This document shows positions 36,063-47,900 of a DNA stretch of 64,000 nucleotides, piece after piece. The first letter of the stretch is position 1. Every line of letters begins with the position of its first letter. A program made the translations under genes and the position numbers. Location: assembly GCA_958496175.1 (NCBI GenBank), contig OY292275.1, forward strand, positions 21,390,001 through 21,454,000. Reading direction: 5' to 3'. This DNA is from Sisyra terminalis (lineage: Eukaryota; Arthropoda; Insecta; Neuroptera; Sisyridae). Below the pieces are notes generated by a model that worked only from the letters and a program-made list of their open reading frames with translations, was not told the DNA's origin and did no database searches.

Positions 36063-37216
36063 TTGGACAAATGAGGCACAGGAAAGTAAACGCAAATTAA
36101 AACTATATATTTTTAGTTTTGAATCAAATGTGGTACTTTAGCTTGAAGGTTAATCATCGTAATTTATGTATAAAAGATATCATTCAAATGCTCACCATGG
36201 CTTGTTTTACGTACGTCGATCCAATGGTTAACATTTTTGATCATATCTTCCAATAGACACGTTTCTATGGCATTTAATCAAAGTACACTTTATTTTTCAA
36301 TAATCTCCCCCAAAAATAGTGCAACGGTATTGAATTGTATGATTTTGCAGGCCAATTCACATACCCTCTACGAAAAATTAAGGGATTTTCAAAGAAGTTG
36401 CAATTTGTCCATATTTTCATATGTAATGTGGCAAGTTTCACCGTCTTGTTGAAAACAAACATCATCGACGTCAAGTCAATCAATTTGGAAAAAAATAGTT
36501 GGTTATTGCATTGATGTCTTTTGATCACAAAGCATACCAAACAATCACTTTTCCAAGATGCATCGACTGCTATTTACTATTGCGTGGATTTGCATTTGCT
36601 CAAATTCGGCAATTTTACTTGTTCACTGCCCCATTCAATCTAAAATGTACCTCATTCCTGAAAATGATTTGTGATGAAATTCGGGCATTAATTGCACAGT
36701 GCTCTAAAAACTAAACACGTGCAGCGAATAATGGTCAATTAGCTTGAGTTCTTGCGCTAATTGGATCTTGTTAACATGTAAATTGAAGTCCTTGTGCATT
36801 ATTCGCAATAAATTGGTCCTTGAAATGCCTACTTTAAATAATCGACGTGTTGGCGATTTCTTTGGATCATCCTTCACACTTTGCTTCTCAACAATTTTAT
36901 CCTAAGTGTGGACAGTATTCGGTCTGCCAGAATTGGTGCATCTTTAACAGAATCCGTAGCCTCAAATTTACGCACCAAACATCCAATAATTGTTTTATTT
37001 GAGTGATTATACCCACCAAAATGATCACAAATTGCGCAATTTTTTTTTGCCATTTTTATACTGTTTTTTAAAAACTTTAATGTGGTCTTCACCAAATACA
37101 AATCTCTAGTGATAAAAAGCAAACATTTCACTAACAAAAAGACAACAAATATCAAAAGGACAAAAGGACAACAAATATCAAATTGACCATTACTTACCTG
37201 TATCTCATTTAGTCAA
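36063..37216 (-). mobile_element. Mariner-like (IS630/Tc1/mariner) element with about 27-bp TIRs, 1.15 kb
   Basis: The left end TTGGACAAATGAGGCACAGG (then AAAGTAA) and the reverse-complemented right end TTGACTAAATGAGATACAGG (then TAAGTAA) match closely over 27 positions. The transposase relic between them runs on the minus strand. The size is close to a full-length mariner, so this copy is nearly complete in length but mutated. Near the right end, GACAACAAATATCAAA is repeated (37140-37180), a small tandem duplication. Confidence 0.8.
36164..37053 (-). pseudogene. Mariner-like transposase pseudogene (insect DDE_3/HTH type)
   Basis: Reading the minus strand across frames gives the family in order. 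An N-terminal helix-turn-helix comes first (NHSNKTIIGCLVRKFEAT, then SVKDAP), then IQLAQELK in the linker. A first catalytic region follows, eroded around NPNFITNHFQE. The second catalytic block is LDVDDVCFQQDGETCH, with Asp in QQDG. The third block is YVNWPAKSYNSIPLHYFW (functional elements carry WP.RS.DLTPLD.FLWG, so the Asp is lost here). The C-terminus is NHWIDVRKTSHGEHLNDI and a stop at 36164. Several frameshifts and stops, and the damaged third acidic residue, make it inactive. Confidence 0.85.
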
Positions 37217-38394
37217 CGCTTTATTATATACCTATATTATATGTTTTCATAGATGATTTCATAGAGACTGAAATTAAACACAATTCATATTTATTTTGTG
37301 TAATCTCAAATTGGAAAAAGATTTAAATCTGTCCTAGAATTTCGAATTCGACTTGATATCGAGACGGGATCAAACGTTTCGAAAATAAAACGAACCTGGG
37401 CAAATCTCGTCTCGAGTACTCCTGTATACCTATATACTGTAATCTTTAGTACTCAGCCAAAATTATTTAGGTATTTGTCTAATCAAATTTACTGCAACAT
37501 AATACAAATTCCTAATACAACAAATGCTTTAACTTCAAAATAGAAAGGGGCCTCGAAAATTGAGTTTATAGTTCTTGCTTTATCAGAATGCTTTAGAAAA
37601 GTTCTTTTGACTTTTTCAAGTTTTTTTAGTTGAAATTCTAAATCTTAACCCCAAGTAGTCGATAACAGATGTTTAATAAACCAAGTGTTTATTAGTACCA
37701 TACTTGAGATATGTTTTCTTACGATGTCAGATTATTTATATTACACACATTTAAAATTTTATATCATGAAACAGAAAAAAAATTATACCCAAGTTTTTTC
37801 GACGTTAAAATAAAAGTAATCTGGGATAATCCGTATCTGATAGAAATATTAACACGTTTCTCTCAAGTATTTGGTAACATTAGAACAAATATTCAAGAAC
37901 AAAGATGAAATTAAAATTTAATTCCAAAAACAGGGGAATGAAACGCTGTCTCCTTCTCAAAGTAGATAATCCAGGACATTCATGGAAGTACGTTGATAAG
38001 AAGAGTTTTTTATTATGTAATCCTCATTTTATTTTGCTTCTACAATACATAAAGTAGAATTAATATGACTTTACAAAGTTTTAATAGACGAAACATTTTA
38101 AAAACGTCGTTTATTTGTTAGTTGAACCAAACAAAGCATTGAACAAATCAGGTCAAGGATTTCTATGCAGTTTACGTTTCTTCAATTACATTTACTTGAA
38201 CTCCAACCGCAATTTCAAGGATTATAATGCAATCGTCCAATTTGCAATAACTATAAATCTGTTAGATGGAGACGTCCGTGAAGATTTTGGAATGATTTTA
38301 TGGATTGTGGAAGGAAAACTAACTATGTTACAAAATAAAAAGCTAGCAGAAAAAGTCTGAAGCCAATAAAACCTAAAACAAGTTTACTGCAAGT
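37217..38394. other. Intron stretch, no confident feature
   Basis: The plus-strand frame 38115-38360 (81 codons, TTG-initiated; first ATG would be internal) has a fairly balanced composition (FNYIYLNSNRNFKDYNAI ... LWIVEGKLTMLQNK) but no recognised family or splice-site support. I leave it as an unassigned open frame. Confidence 0.3.
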
Positions 38395-38760
38395 GCAACG
38401 TTCAATTGTAGTTGTTTGGCTATTAGACGTGGATAAGTCTGCATGAAACACAATGAATGTTCTCGTCTACAAGTGTGTATTTCATACCACCAAGGCTAAT
38501 CCCATCGAGATAATAGCGACGGTGCAAGTTTGCTTAGAATCCATGGTAGTGGTCTGTTGGTCATAGTTCAATTGTATTTAACTCCCCCTCAACAATTTCA
38601 TTGCAACGACCATGGCAATCATATTCTTGTGGTGGCCCCAATTGTGTATCATCGTCGTCACCACAACAAACACCAAATTGCATTTCCCGTTTTATGATTT
38701 CATCAAGGAAATTGTCGTTTGGTGAAAACTGAACTTGCATTGCACTTAGGCATTTACTTC
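38395..38760. promoter_or_regulatory. Complexity island, candidate intronic enhancer
   Basis: A G+C-richer, non-repetitive stretch with no coding frame and few homopolymers. It contains Runt/RUNX-like TGTGGT (within CTTGTGGTGG near 38618) and, about 50 bp on, CACCACAACAAACACC, and paired GCAAC/GTTGC-type words. The neighbours on both sides are ordinary A+T-rich intron. Conservation is the test; from one sequence the call is tentative. Confidence 0.3.
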
Positions 38761-41350
38761 GAAATAATTAATAAAATATCTACCACCGAAATAAACCAAA
38801 CTGACAAATTGATTTCACATTACTTACAATTACAGAAAATGATTCTATTGTAAAAAAAAGTTTTACTTAATGGACGAATAATTTCTTTCTGAAAAATACA
38901 TTTTTTTTTTCGATGACCTACATTTGATGTCTGATGAATGACCTAAAAAATAAAAGAGACTGTAATTTCATCCGTTATTACCATAGAACAAAGGATGATT
39001 GAAACAGAAACTTCATTTAGTTTACACAATAGCTTTGAACTTAATAGTTACACACACATGCACTAATGTTCGTATCACTATAAAAATACTAAGCCATTTC
39101 TAGTCATTTTCTTGACTGAACAGTGAAACATACCTACCTACTCGTACATTGTTATATAACTTTCAATGTACATTTCATTTAAATCATCAGTAATTTTAAA
39201 ACAAATGAAACATGTAAAAACTTTTTATGGTATTTTATAAGCATTTAAAATTTAAAACAACAAAGCATAATTGAATAAATGAATTTTTTCAAAGTTTTAA
39301 AATAAATGTCAAATATCTATCATTTGATCCTCCAGAAAAGTAGAACTAAAAAACAAATACTCAAATTTCTTTTTTATAATCATAAATTTATTTTTAAACT
39401 AAATTAATCGTTGAAAACTTGATAAACTTTATACGAGTGCGTCTCTATATACTTTTTCTTTGCGCTATTAAAATAACATAATATTAAAGTGTGGAATTTT
39501 CATTCATGTTTTAAACATTTGATTGGGGTCAACATTAGGCATATAATTAACTAATATAATTTTAAAATAGATTGTTGTAAATGTGCATTAATATATGTTA
39601 ATTGTAAATAACATTGAAATTTCGATTCATTCATTGAACTGGTTCGTCGAAGTTCAAAAGTAATTGTATGTCGATTGCCTTGCCATCTATCGTATGTCGC
39701 GATACTCATAATAGTTTGTAAAAGAGTGAATAGGTAGCGCGATCATTTTCAAGTTAAAATCTTCAATTCATTTAAAATGTTATAAAACTTTTCCATAAAT
39801 ATTTCCAATTTTCATGAGCATTTCAAGAACATTTTTATTTTCATCACATTATTCATTAATTGCAGAAATTCAAATTTTCACTTAAGATGAGTAATCTTTC
39901 TGATAATTAGCAAACACTTTCACTCGTTTATCTTAATTAAAAATTCTACTACTAAAATATGAGTCTTTTATACCACAAACAAATTTCTTTGTTGTCAAAA
40001 GAAAATGAAACAGATTTCATCTAAGTGTTTTTATTTTTAATTTACAGAAATAAATTTTCATCAATGTATTTACAGCAATTTTTTTTCTGTTTTCCACTTT
40101 ACGATCATTTTTCTTGAAGTTTTGGAGAACCAATGAGTTTTTGTAGGTCGGAGTAGTTCGTTAGAACTCTAATTCTTCTTCTTACTGTTTCTTAGATTAT
40201 ATTAGTTCTCCTTTTTTTTTTAAATATAAGCTCTTTTCCTTTCGCTTAGTTTCACAAGAGTGCATCTTTAGTATCTTTTCCATTTTTGTTATAATGCTTC
40301 CTTGAATTGAGCCCCATTTTTTATTGCATAATGTGAACATTGATTTATAGCAGCTTGTCTGCTGTTTACATTACGGTACACTTATATATTATTAAATATA
40401 AAAAATAAATAAATATGGAAGAACTTTCTTCATAAAATATTGGTACAAACTTCTATACAATTACTATGGCGTACAACTTAGATAACTAACTCACAAGAAA
40501 GTTTTTTAATTTTAATAAATTGAAAACATTTCAGTAACCGAAAAATTATTTCTCTCTTATTTTGTACAATGTAATTACGTTAAGGCTTAAAATTATTATT
40601 AAAGATAAAATAGTTGTTAGTTGTATAAGACGAAGTTTGAAACTTCAAAGTAGAGCACCGTAATAATATGGTTACTCTTGTGGTTAGTTGTTTCTGAGGA
40701 ATGACATTGACATTTCCTCGGATTAAAGTGTTGTAATGTCCGGCCGGTGCGTGCGTTAAGGTTTAATGAGCTAAGGAGGTCGTCAGTCTCTTGGTGAAAG
40801 TACTGCACAATCCGAATCTCGAAAACATTCAATACCAACTAAAATTCAACTTGAGACCAATCCAATATCATTTTGATTTAGAATACTTTTAAAAATACTA
40901 CATTTCATTCCACACCTTATTACTCTACTTGATTATTATTTGCCAATAACATAATTTGAATTGGCTTAATTTCATCACGATTTTTATAACTTTATTTTTA
41001 AGTAAATCAATGACTAGACAGTACCACTCTGCACTATTTTATTGGATTTATTGATTTTATTGAAAAGTGTAATGTTCATAGAATTGGCTATTTAACATTT
41101 AAACGAATAAATACATATTACGACCATACTTAAATGAAATAAACTCCACATATGTATGTATTTTTATTATTTATAGAATTTTGAAACAGTTTCAGTTTTA
41201 AATTATTAATTGCATTCAGATCATTGACATGTTTGTAGAATCAATAATATCGTAATATGGAATTTAAAATGGAAGAAAACATGAAAAGCTTATCAGCTCT
41301 ATTCATCAAAATCGGAGTGGTAATATTTATGTAAATATACTTATATAATT
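38761..41350. other. Intron stretch with a small G+C-richer patch at 40660-40850
   Basis: Most is plain. The patch at 40660-40850 holds TGTCCGGCCGGTGCGTGCGT, a RUNX-like TTGTGGTTAG and an AGGTCG half-site-like word (40776); a 73-codon minus frame overlays it without family signature. It may be a short regulatory element or an unrecognised non-coding exon. Confidence 0.3.
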
Positions 41351-41370
41351 AGGTCATTGTTCAATGTCAC
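41351..41370 (+). promoter_or_regulatory. Possible nuclear-receptor DR1-like site
   Basis: AGGTCA T TGTTCA (41351-41363) is a direct repeat with one-base spacing. It continues as TGTTCA A TGTCAC, which resembles the IR-1 arrangement of ecdysone response elements in its left half only. A single site in a long intron could be chance. Confidence 0.3.
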
Positions 41371-42759
41371 TTCATATTTAATTTATCGTTATAATTTTAA
41401 TTATTTTTTACGTAATAAATGTACATATTATACGGTTATACTTATATTATTGCAATAATACTGTAATCGGTTAATAACAATTACAAAAGGTATCAAACAA
41501 ATATAAATATTGATTTTATTAAATAATTTCTTAACAACGAAACATTATGAGCTTTTATCTTTATATCCTAATCTATATTTACAAATATAACATTCTAAGA
41601 TCTGGACTTAGGATTTTCGACCCGATTTTTAGATAGATATTTGTTTAAATTTTCATTTTTCGATTCTACAGATTTTTTAAAATTGTTTTTTTTTCGCGAA
41701 AGTTTTCTTTAATTCAAGAACTGCCAAACCAATCTTAATCGAATTTTATATTTATCAATAAGTTATACATCATCAATGCTTAACAATAATTAAGCTTAAC
41801 ACTGGAAAAGTATCCAATTTTACATAATCGCGCGGGGTATTATTAGATAGATTTTTAAAAATTAATGACAAAAAGTTATCACTTTTCTACTCAAACCTAA
41901 TTTGGAAGGTATGCGCTTCTTAAGAAGTAAAAACCGTGTTTTGTAAAAGTATGGATATAGTATTTCATAAAATGCGTCAAAGCTTTAATATCATATGCAG
42001 ACAAAATCGCAGGTATAATATAGTATTTTATAGCATACTAACATTGTATAAATAATCTTGATTCAATCGATTTAAAGTCATTATTATCAGTATTAAGCTT
42101 ATTATAAGAGAAAATGTTTATGTTTAGCTGAAAGTCGATAATATTGTATTTTCTGGTGTAAAGTGTTTCATAAAAATTAATGAGTTTGAATTCAATGCAA
42201 TACACGCAAAAAAATAATAATTTGAATAATATCGACTACATTATTCATTGTTATATTTAACATGCTATGAACTTACTCTTGACTTTGTTTTCTTAAAATT
42301 ATTCATACAAAGACATAGTTTTGAAAAAACATACCATAGATGGTAGAGGTAACTTTTTTCAAAGTATTTTTTTAGCCTTAGAAAATCTAAAAGTTATTAG
42401 AACTTTGTAATAACACATTACTTTTAGTCTAATAAATTTATGAATTTACATAAATATTTATAATAGACGCATCTATAGTTTCAAATATTTGTAGTTACGA
42501 ATAGAGATATAAGTGGTGTTTACTATCTTAGAATAATAAAATATACTTAAATAACTCATAAGGATTTTCGCACAAAAATGAGTATCAAATCATTTCTCAT
42601 TTGCTAATTAAATCTGTAACTAACTAAATAAATACAAAAGTTAAGTAGAATTTACATTGCATTTGTCATAACAAACATCATAGAAGCTGGTCAAGGCTGA
42701 TTGATTAACTTGTATAAATAAATTGACACGTCCTTCTTAAAATAATATCAAAAACTAGG
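41371..42759. other. Intron stretch, nothing recognised
   Basis: A+T-rich, no open frame above 60 codons and no repeat family recognised. Confidence 0.4.
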
Positions 42760-43090
42760 ACGTTTAAAGGTAAGTAGGTAGGTAGGTCGTAGGTAACGAT
42801 AATTCTTTTAGTAGCGATAAAAATCAAATTTGTACTGTGCAATTTTATACTAAAACAAACTAACTTAGTTATGATGTATTCTATCCCGAATTCCCGGAAA
42901 ATGTACTACGCAATAGACAGGAATGAGGTCGACGAGCTCTCTCAATTCTCCAGAATGTGGAATGGGCGGAGGCGTCGTTGTACCACTCAATCCTTAACTA
43001 GGTCATGGACGGTCACGAGGAATCAGGTCACTGCACGACTCACACTATCAATGTATAATCATTTCAATATTGAACGTCTTTCTACTTAAA
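42760..43090 (+). promoter_or_regulatory. G+C-richer island, candidate enhancer or alternative EcR promoter
   Basis: Begins with a short GTAG tetranucleotide run (42773-42793). It contains the STAT-type palindrome TTCCCGGAA (42891-42899), GGGCGG (42964-42969) and the nuclear-receptor half-site cluster at 43000-43037. A 72-codon plus frame (42871-43089) covers it but is Arg/Thr-rich without a known EcR-B-type or other signature, so I treat the island as regulatory. Its position, about 23.5 kb into the intron, is where isoform-specific promoters can lie in EcR genes. Confidence 0.45.
43000..43037 (+). promoter_or_regulatory. Cluster of nuclear-receptor half-sites (DR4 plus IR-1-like EcRE)
   Basis: AGGTCA (43000-43005), CGGTCA (43010-43015) and AGGTCA (43025-43030) lie in the same orientation within 31 bp; the first two form a DR4. 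The third is followed by C and TGCACG (43032-43037), giving AGGTCA-C-TGCACG, an imperfect inverted repeat with one-base spacing. This is close to the hsp27-type ecdysone response element (GGTTCA-A-TGCACT). EcR/USP is known to bind IR-1 and DR4-type sites. Function is inferred. Confidence 0.5.
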
Positions 43091-43804
43091 CTTGCTACTC
43101 AACTCAATTATAATAACTCTTTATTATCATTCGATGTTCAATGAAACCAAAGTTATTATTAAAAAAATATAGAGACAAAAAATCAGTGAAACTAACATTA
43201 AAGGAAAACTTAAAATGACCCTTCTGATTCGTCAACAAACAAAAATATAACGATAGTTTTTTTTTTTTATAAATTAACTAAAACAAATCATAAATTAAAT
43301 TATTGAATTACCTAATGAATATAAGAGACATATAAAAAATATCAATACATCTTGTAATTACTCTTTTGATTTCGTTTGAGAAAACACTTCTCTTAATAAC
43401 TAATTTTACATATATCTTTTTTTTTTTAAAATGTAAAAAAAACAATTAAGTTACTGATGAAAGTATTGGCAATGTTGACTTATAAAATAATTTATAATCA
43501 ATTTCAATGTTATTTATTATGTAAAGAAGTCAATTTTATTTGAAATACTGTAATGGAAATGATTTAATTCTAAAACCATCAATTAGAGTTGTTTTTAATT
43601 ATTCATTTGCAAACAAAATTCAAATGGAAAACCGATACTCTGAAATTTAAAGTGTATGTATAATTTGAATTGATAATTCTACTGTTCTGTATATTCTGTA
43701 TATTGTTTCTTTATTCTAACATAAGTAATTGATTTATCTGAAAGTCATTTATTCATTTACAAAATATTTTTTAAGTATTTTTTTACCTTTGCGTTATAGC
43801 AACC
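43091..43804. other. Intron stretch, nothing recognised
   Basis: A+T-rich with several poly-T/poly-A runs; no coding or repeat signal. Confidence 0.4.
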
Positions 43805-43940
43805 AAGATTTTTAACGACTCTAGGGTTGATAAAAATCAATAAATCGAGAAATATTGAAAGTTTGCTTGATATGAGATTCGAACCCAACACTTGCCAGTT
43901 TTGGAGCGGCACCTTGACCACTCGTAGAGCTGACAAAGAT
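43805..43940 (-). mobile_element. tRNA-derived SINE, full head and tail
   Basis: On the minus strand the head reads GTCAGCTCTACGAGTGGTCA (polymerase III A-box-like, 43934-43915), and 28 nt on comes GGGTTCGAATCTC (43886-43874), a near-perfect B box. The body then runs to a tail TTTTTATCAACCCTAGAGTC followed by GTTAAAAATCTTGG. The tail is shared with copies at 21545-21610 and 59889-60024. It overlaps the edge of the MITE-like copy 3, which starts next to its head. It is not a functional tRNA: there is no acceptor stem pairing that I can see. Confidence 0.75.
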
Positions 43941-44590
43941 AATTTTAGAAAGTATCTAGATACTATATTAGTTACTATTTTCAGAAGTATCCGACGTTAC
44001 TTTGGGTCTCTAGTTAGTCCTAAAGATAGAACTTAAATGTTTATCTTAAGTTACCTAAAAAGATACTCATGTAGATACTTTGTATACTTTGTACATAGGT
44101 ACAAAGTTTTGTAACCTATTAGGTTAACTTTTTAGGCAATCGGATAGTTTGTTTTTCTTATCTCAATTATCTTTGGAAAAAGATAAGTGTAGATGACTAA
44201 GCTCCTGTACCACACTTAAAAAATGATAGATGATTAATATAAGAGGTATATATTGAATTTTATAGAACTAAATAAAATAAAATTCTAAATAGAATAGAAA
44301 AATATGTAAAAACATCAAAATATAGCTACAACAAAGTTGAATAAAATAAAAATAATGCAGTTAAAGTTTGTCAATTCAAAATAACCACTATATAAATACT
44401 GTTTAAATTTAAATAAACATAGTTTAGAAAGGTACCCAACTTTATTCTTTATTACATATTTCATTTTTAGGAACTCTTTGTAAAAAAGTATTTTAAATAC
44501 AAAAAAGTATCTAAGATAATAAGATATTTCTTTAAGTTACAATAAGAATTTCATTTTAGAAGTTTGGCTGAAAGTATTTTGTTAATCGTT
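43936..44590. mobile_element. MITE-like dispersed repeat, copy 3 of 3
   Basis: Starts with AGAAAGTATCTAGATACTAT, ends in AAAAAAGTATCTAAGATAA-type sequence and shares its central 180 bp with copy 1, and the GTAACCTATTAGGTTAACTT block with copy 2. The left edge abuts the SINE head directly. The plus ORF 43827-44036 bridges SINE and repeat and is not a gene. Confidence 0.65.
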
Positions 44591-44692
44591 ATATAGTGCA
44601 CAGTGTTATCTATATGATAAAATTAAAGCTGTACACGAAACAAGTCTAAATTCGAAACCAAAATACTACAATCTGAAAATCAGTCTCGCAAT

Positions 44693-44930
44693 ATAGGAGG
44701 GGGGTGGAAAGTAAAGCCGTTTTTTTGTCCAAGCTTTTTTCTTGTAGAAAGAAATTTCGTATTATCGTGTTGGAAAATAAAGTTTTCTCTTTCGATAATT
44801 CTTGGAAACTTTTAAGTATTGGGTTGGTTAAGCAGGATTTATTAGGAATATTTGATAGTTCATCAACTGTCTAATACCACTTTGGTACCACTTCCACCCC
44901 TAAGATCTTATAGTTTAATGTTTTATTTAT
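44693..44930 (-). mobile_element. Tc1/mariner fragment related to the 24-kb element
   Basis: Left end TAGGAGGGGGGTGGAAAGTA resembles the TIR at 23989. On the minus strand the sequence reads VDELSNIPNKSCLTNPIL (compare AEELSKIPNHFWSTNKIL at 24.2 kb), then ELSKENFIFQHDNTKF. FIFQHDN is the Tc1 block with the second catalytic Asp (FQQDN). The 24-kb copy diverges exactly after this shared N-terminal part, so the two carry different internal deletions. No right end was found; GGGTGGAAAACTAAAG at 45653 is a similar, same-orientation end. Confidence 0.6.
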
Positions 44931-47900
44931 GGGAATTATGCTCTTATGATATGATTTCTCTGTCTTTGATGTAGTAATGTTTTACAATAAATAGTAACAC
45001 ATATTATTTTATTTCATTTTAAAAATCTCTTAAAAATATCTTTTAAATCAAAGACTTTTAGATCATCTTTTAATCTTAAATAATCTTCTGTAAAAGATTC
45101 AAAATTTAATGAAATATATGGTACTTTTCAGTAATAATAAATAAAAACAATCGATATAAATAATATTCACAATGGAATATTTATTATAATTTAATAAAAT
45201 ATTTAAAAATTTTATCACATTTATAAAGATTGGATAACATTTCAAATCGCCCTTGAGAAAAAGCGTTAGCTTTTTTTAAAAAAAGAACCAATTTACAAGA
45301 TTAAAAAAAATCTACCCTCGCATCATCATACAATACTTCTTCACATAACTCACATCTTCAATTTCTAATTAAATTATAATATTGGTATTAAATATTATTA
45401 CTACTATTATCGGATATCGTTTCATCGTTCCATCTCTATTTGCCTTAGTTAATTGTATTTTCATGTGTTCATTTTTCTCGAAACGTATTTCTCTGATGCT
45501 ATGGGTTTTTCCAACTACAAAGAGTGAAAATAAATCACTATCGTTTGTAACTGTCCCCGAACTATAAATCATTTATTTGGAGATCACAAAAATTTTCACC
45601 AAGGTCGTTATTTTACAGCGACAGAAATAAAAAAAAAAACCTGCAATCCTAAGGGTGGAAAACTAAAGTCAGTATTGGAAAATTCAATTTGATTTTGGTG
45701 GAACATTTTATTGTCTTCGTCGGCTATAAAACCATGTGCAATTCTTTTAATTTTTTCAAGATAACATTTATATATTCAACTTTTTTAATCCAGATTTAAT
45801 TCAATATATTCGTATAGTAAACCTCTATTTTTTTTTTTTTTTTTTTGTGAAAAAGCAAAAAACATATTTTTCTCAACACTTTACATTTTTGAATAAAGAT
45901 AAATAAAATGGACACTTGACGTTTTGCTTTAATTTTGTAAACTTTCATTTTCAAATTCATTATTTTAGGTGTTTCTATATAAATATTTCAATTTTTAATA
46001 ATTTCAAAATTTAAGCTTTGTTGTCAGATTCTAATTAATTATTTAATAACTAAAACTGGCTTTTAATCAACTGCTTTATATTGTAAATCTTTTTAGAGAA
46101 GTTTAGCAGGAATAAACTTTGACACTTGAAAAGCTTAAATTTACAGCGATGTAAAATATTGTTTTATGGCTTTAAATGATTTATGAACTAAAATACCTTA
46201 TTATAGTTATTTTGTTTTTATGATTTTTTGTTATAAATCATTATACCTTGTTGTTTTTTATGCGTATTACCTATTTCAAATAATTAGTTCAGTAATAGTT
46301 TGAAAATATTAATCAAAATATTAATTATAATATCTTTAAATTTTTAAAATTAATGTATACTGTAATGTATACATATTTTCAAATAATATATGTAATACTC
46401 GTTTTAATTACATTGCACTGCTTCAACAATAGACCATATGCACATATTTTTTTCTTTTTTTTATCGATGAAAGGCATTTTTAATAAGAGAAAAAACCAAA
46501 TTTAAGTTATAAAAATAGCTTAGAACATTTTTAAAACATTTAAAATTACTTTTAGATCATGAGCACTTGATCTATTTCCTATAAAATTACGGTATTTAAC
46601 AAAAATATAAAATTGTATCAACATTTTATTGTTACATATATATTAATATATAAACATAAATAGATCAATAGATATTTTTCCTCACTTATTTGGCTTTTAC
46701 ATTAATTTTCTAATTATTGTGTTTATTGTTTCAGGTGAGTTGAGATAATTAACTTCGCCATTAGTTCTGTATGTTCATATTGTCTCAATTTAAGTAAGTA
46801 CTTTGATAACTTTATTAAAATTTGATGAAATAATAATTTTTCTCTACTAACTAATCAAATTTATACAACTTAAATTGGATTCAAGCAATTTAAAATGTTC
46901 CTAATTGAGTTTAACTTTTCCATAGAATTTGACTCTTTAATTCGTTAAAGCAAAAGTATTAGACATACATAGTAGAATATTTAACGATTGACTTTACTAA
47001 AAGTATATTTAAACATCTTATTTGATGTAATATTAACAGTTTGTCTATCCTTTTATTATCTCATCTTTAGTTAATTTTACCGAAGTTCATATTTTAGGGA
47101 TTAATCTTGACTTTAACAAAACTCAACTTCGGTTTCTTCCAGTAGGAATACTTGCCTTATTATTAATCATATAATTTATAATGAAACATATGTTGATTTT
47201 CACAAACCATGTTTGTTGAATATTCATCAAACAAATCATGTATCAATTTTTTTTTGAAAATGATGTTTTCAAAAATAATATACAATAATAATGATCGACG
47301 GCCAATTAACCAGTAGGTATGGGTTTAAAACCTGCAGATGTTCTGGAAATTTTGTTTCCAGAATTATGATTAGTAAAACCAAAAAGCCATTAAAGGTTTA
47401 ATATTTAATTAAGTAATCGCAAAGCGACTATAAAAATGCTGTAAATAATGAGTTTAATTTTGGTATAATTTTTAAAATCTTTAACGAATACAAATATTGA
47501 TTTTATTATAAACGTTTTAACGATTCGGTTTTGCATGAAATAAATTTTCAGAACTAACTGTTACTATTGGATAATTGTTGCAAATAGAATTTCGATGAAA
47601 TTTATAAATCAATGAAGAGGTTTATTAGTATGTCATTGGCTTTTAAAATTACAAGTTAAAATTCATGTAATTTTCATAATTTTGCTATTGAACTAAAGTT
47701 GAATTCAAATGAAAATGATATGATAATCAATATCCCACCTTCATAAATATTTTTGATTTCAATTATTGCAAATTCATTCGTTTAACATTTATCTTCGATT
47801 TAACTTGAAGAATTCGTAATTGTTTTTGTATAAATGTTAATTTATAGAAAGTGTTTCAATGCAAGTGAAATATAATGCTGATTTTATTAGAAATTGTAAA

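Noticed and set aside
38115..38360. 81-codon plus ORF with balanced composition
   Set aside because: Starts at TTG, no recognised domain and no splice sites identified; left unassigned.
42871..43089. 72-codon plus ORF as an EcR-B-type first exon
   Set aside because: Its sequence lacks the known B1-type RRW/SSSEV features and no donor with the right phase was found; kept only as an island with regulatory motifs.
45653..45670. Second mariner-type end (GGGTGGAAAACTAAAG) pairing with 44693 to make one element
   Set aside because: Both ends have the same orientation, so they cannot be the two inverted ends of a single element.
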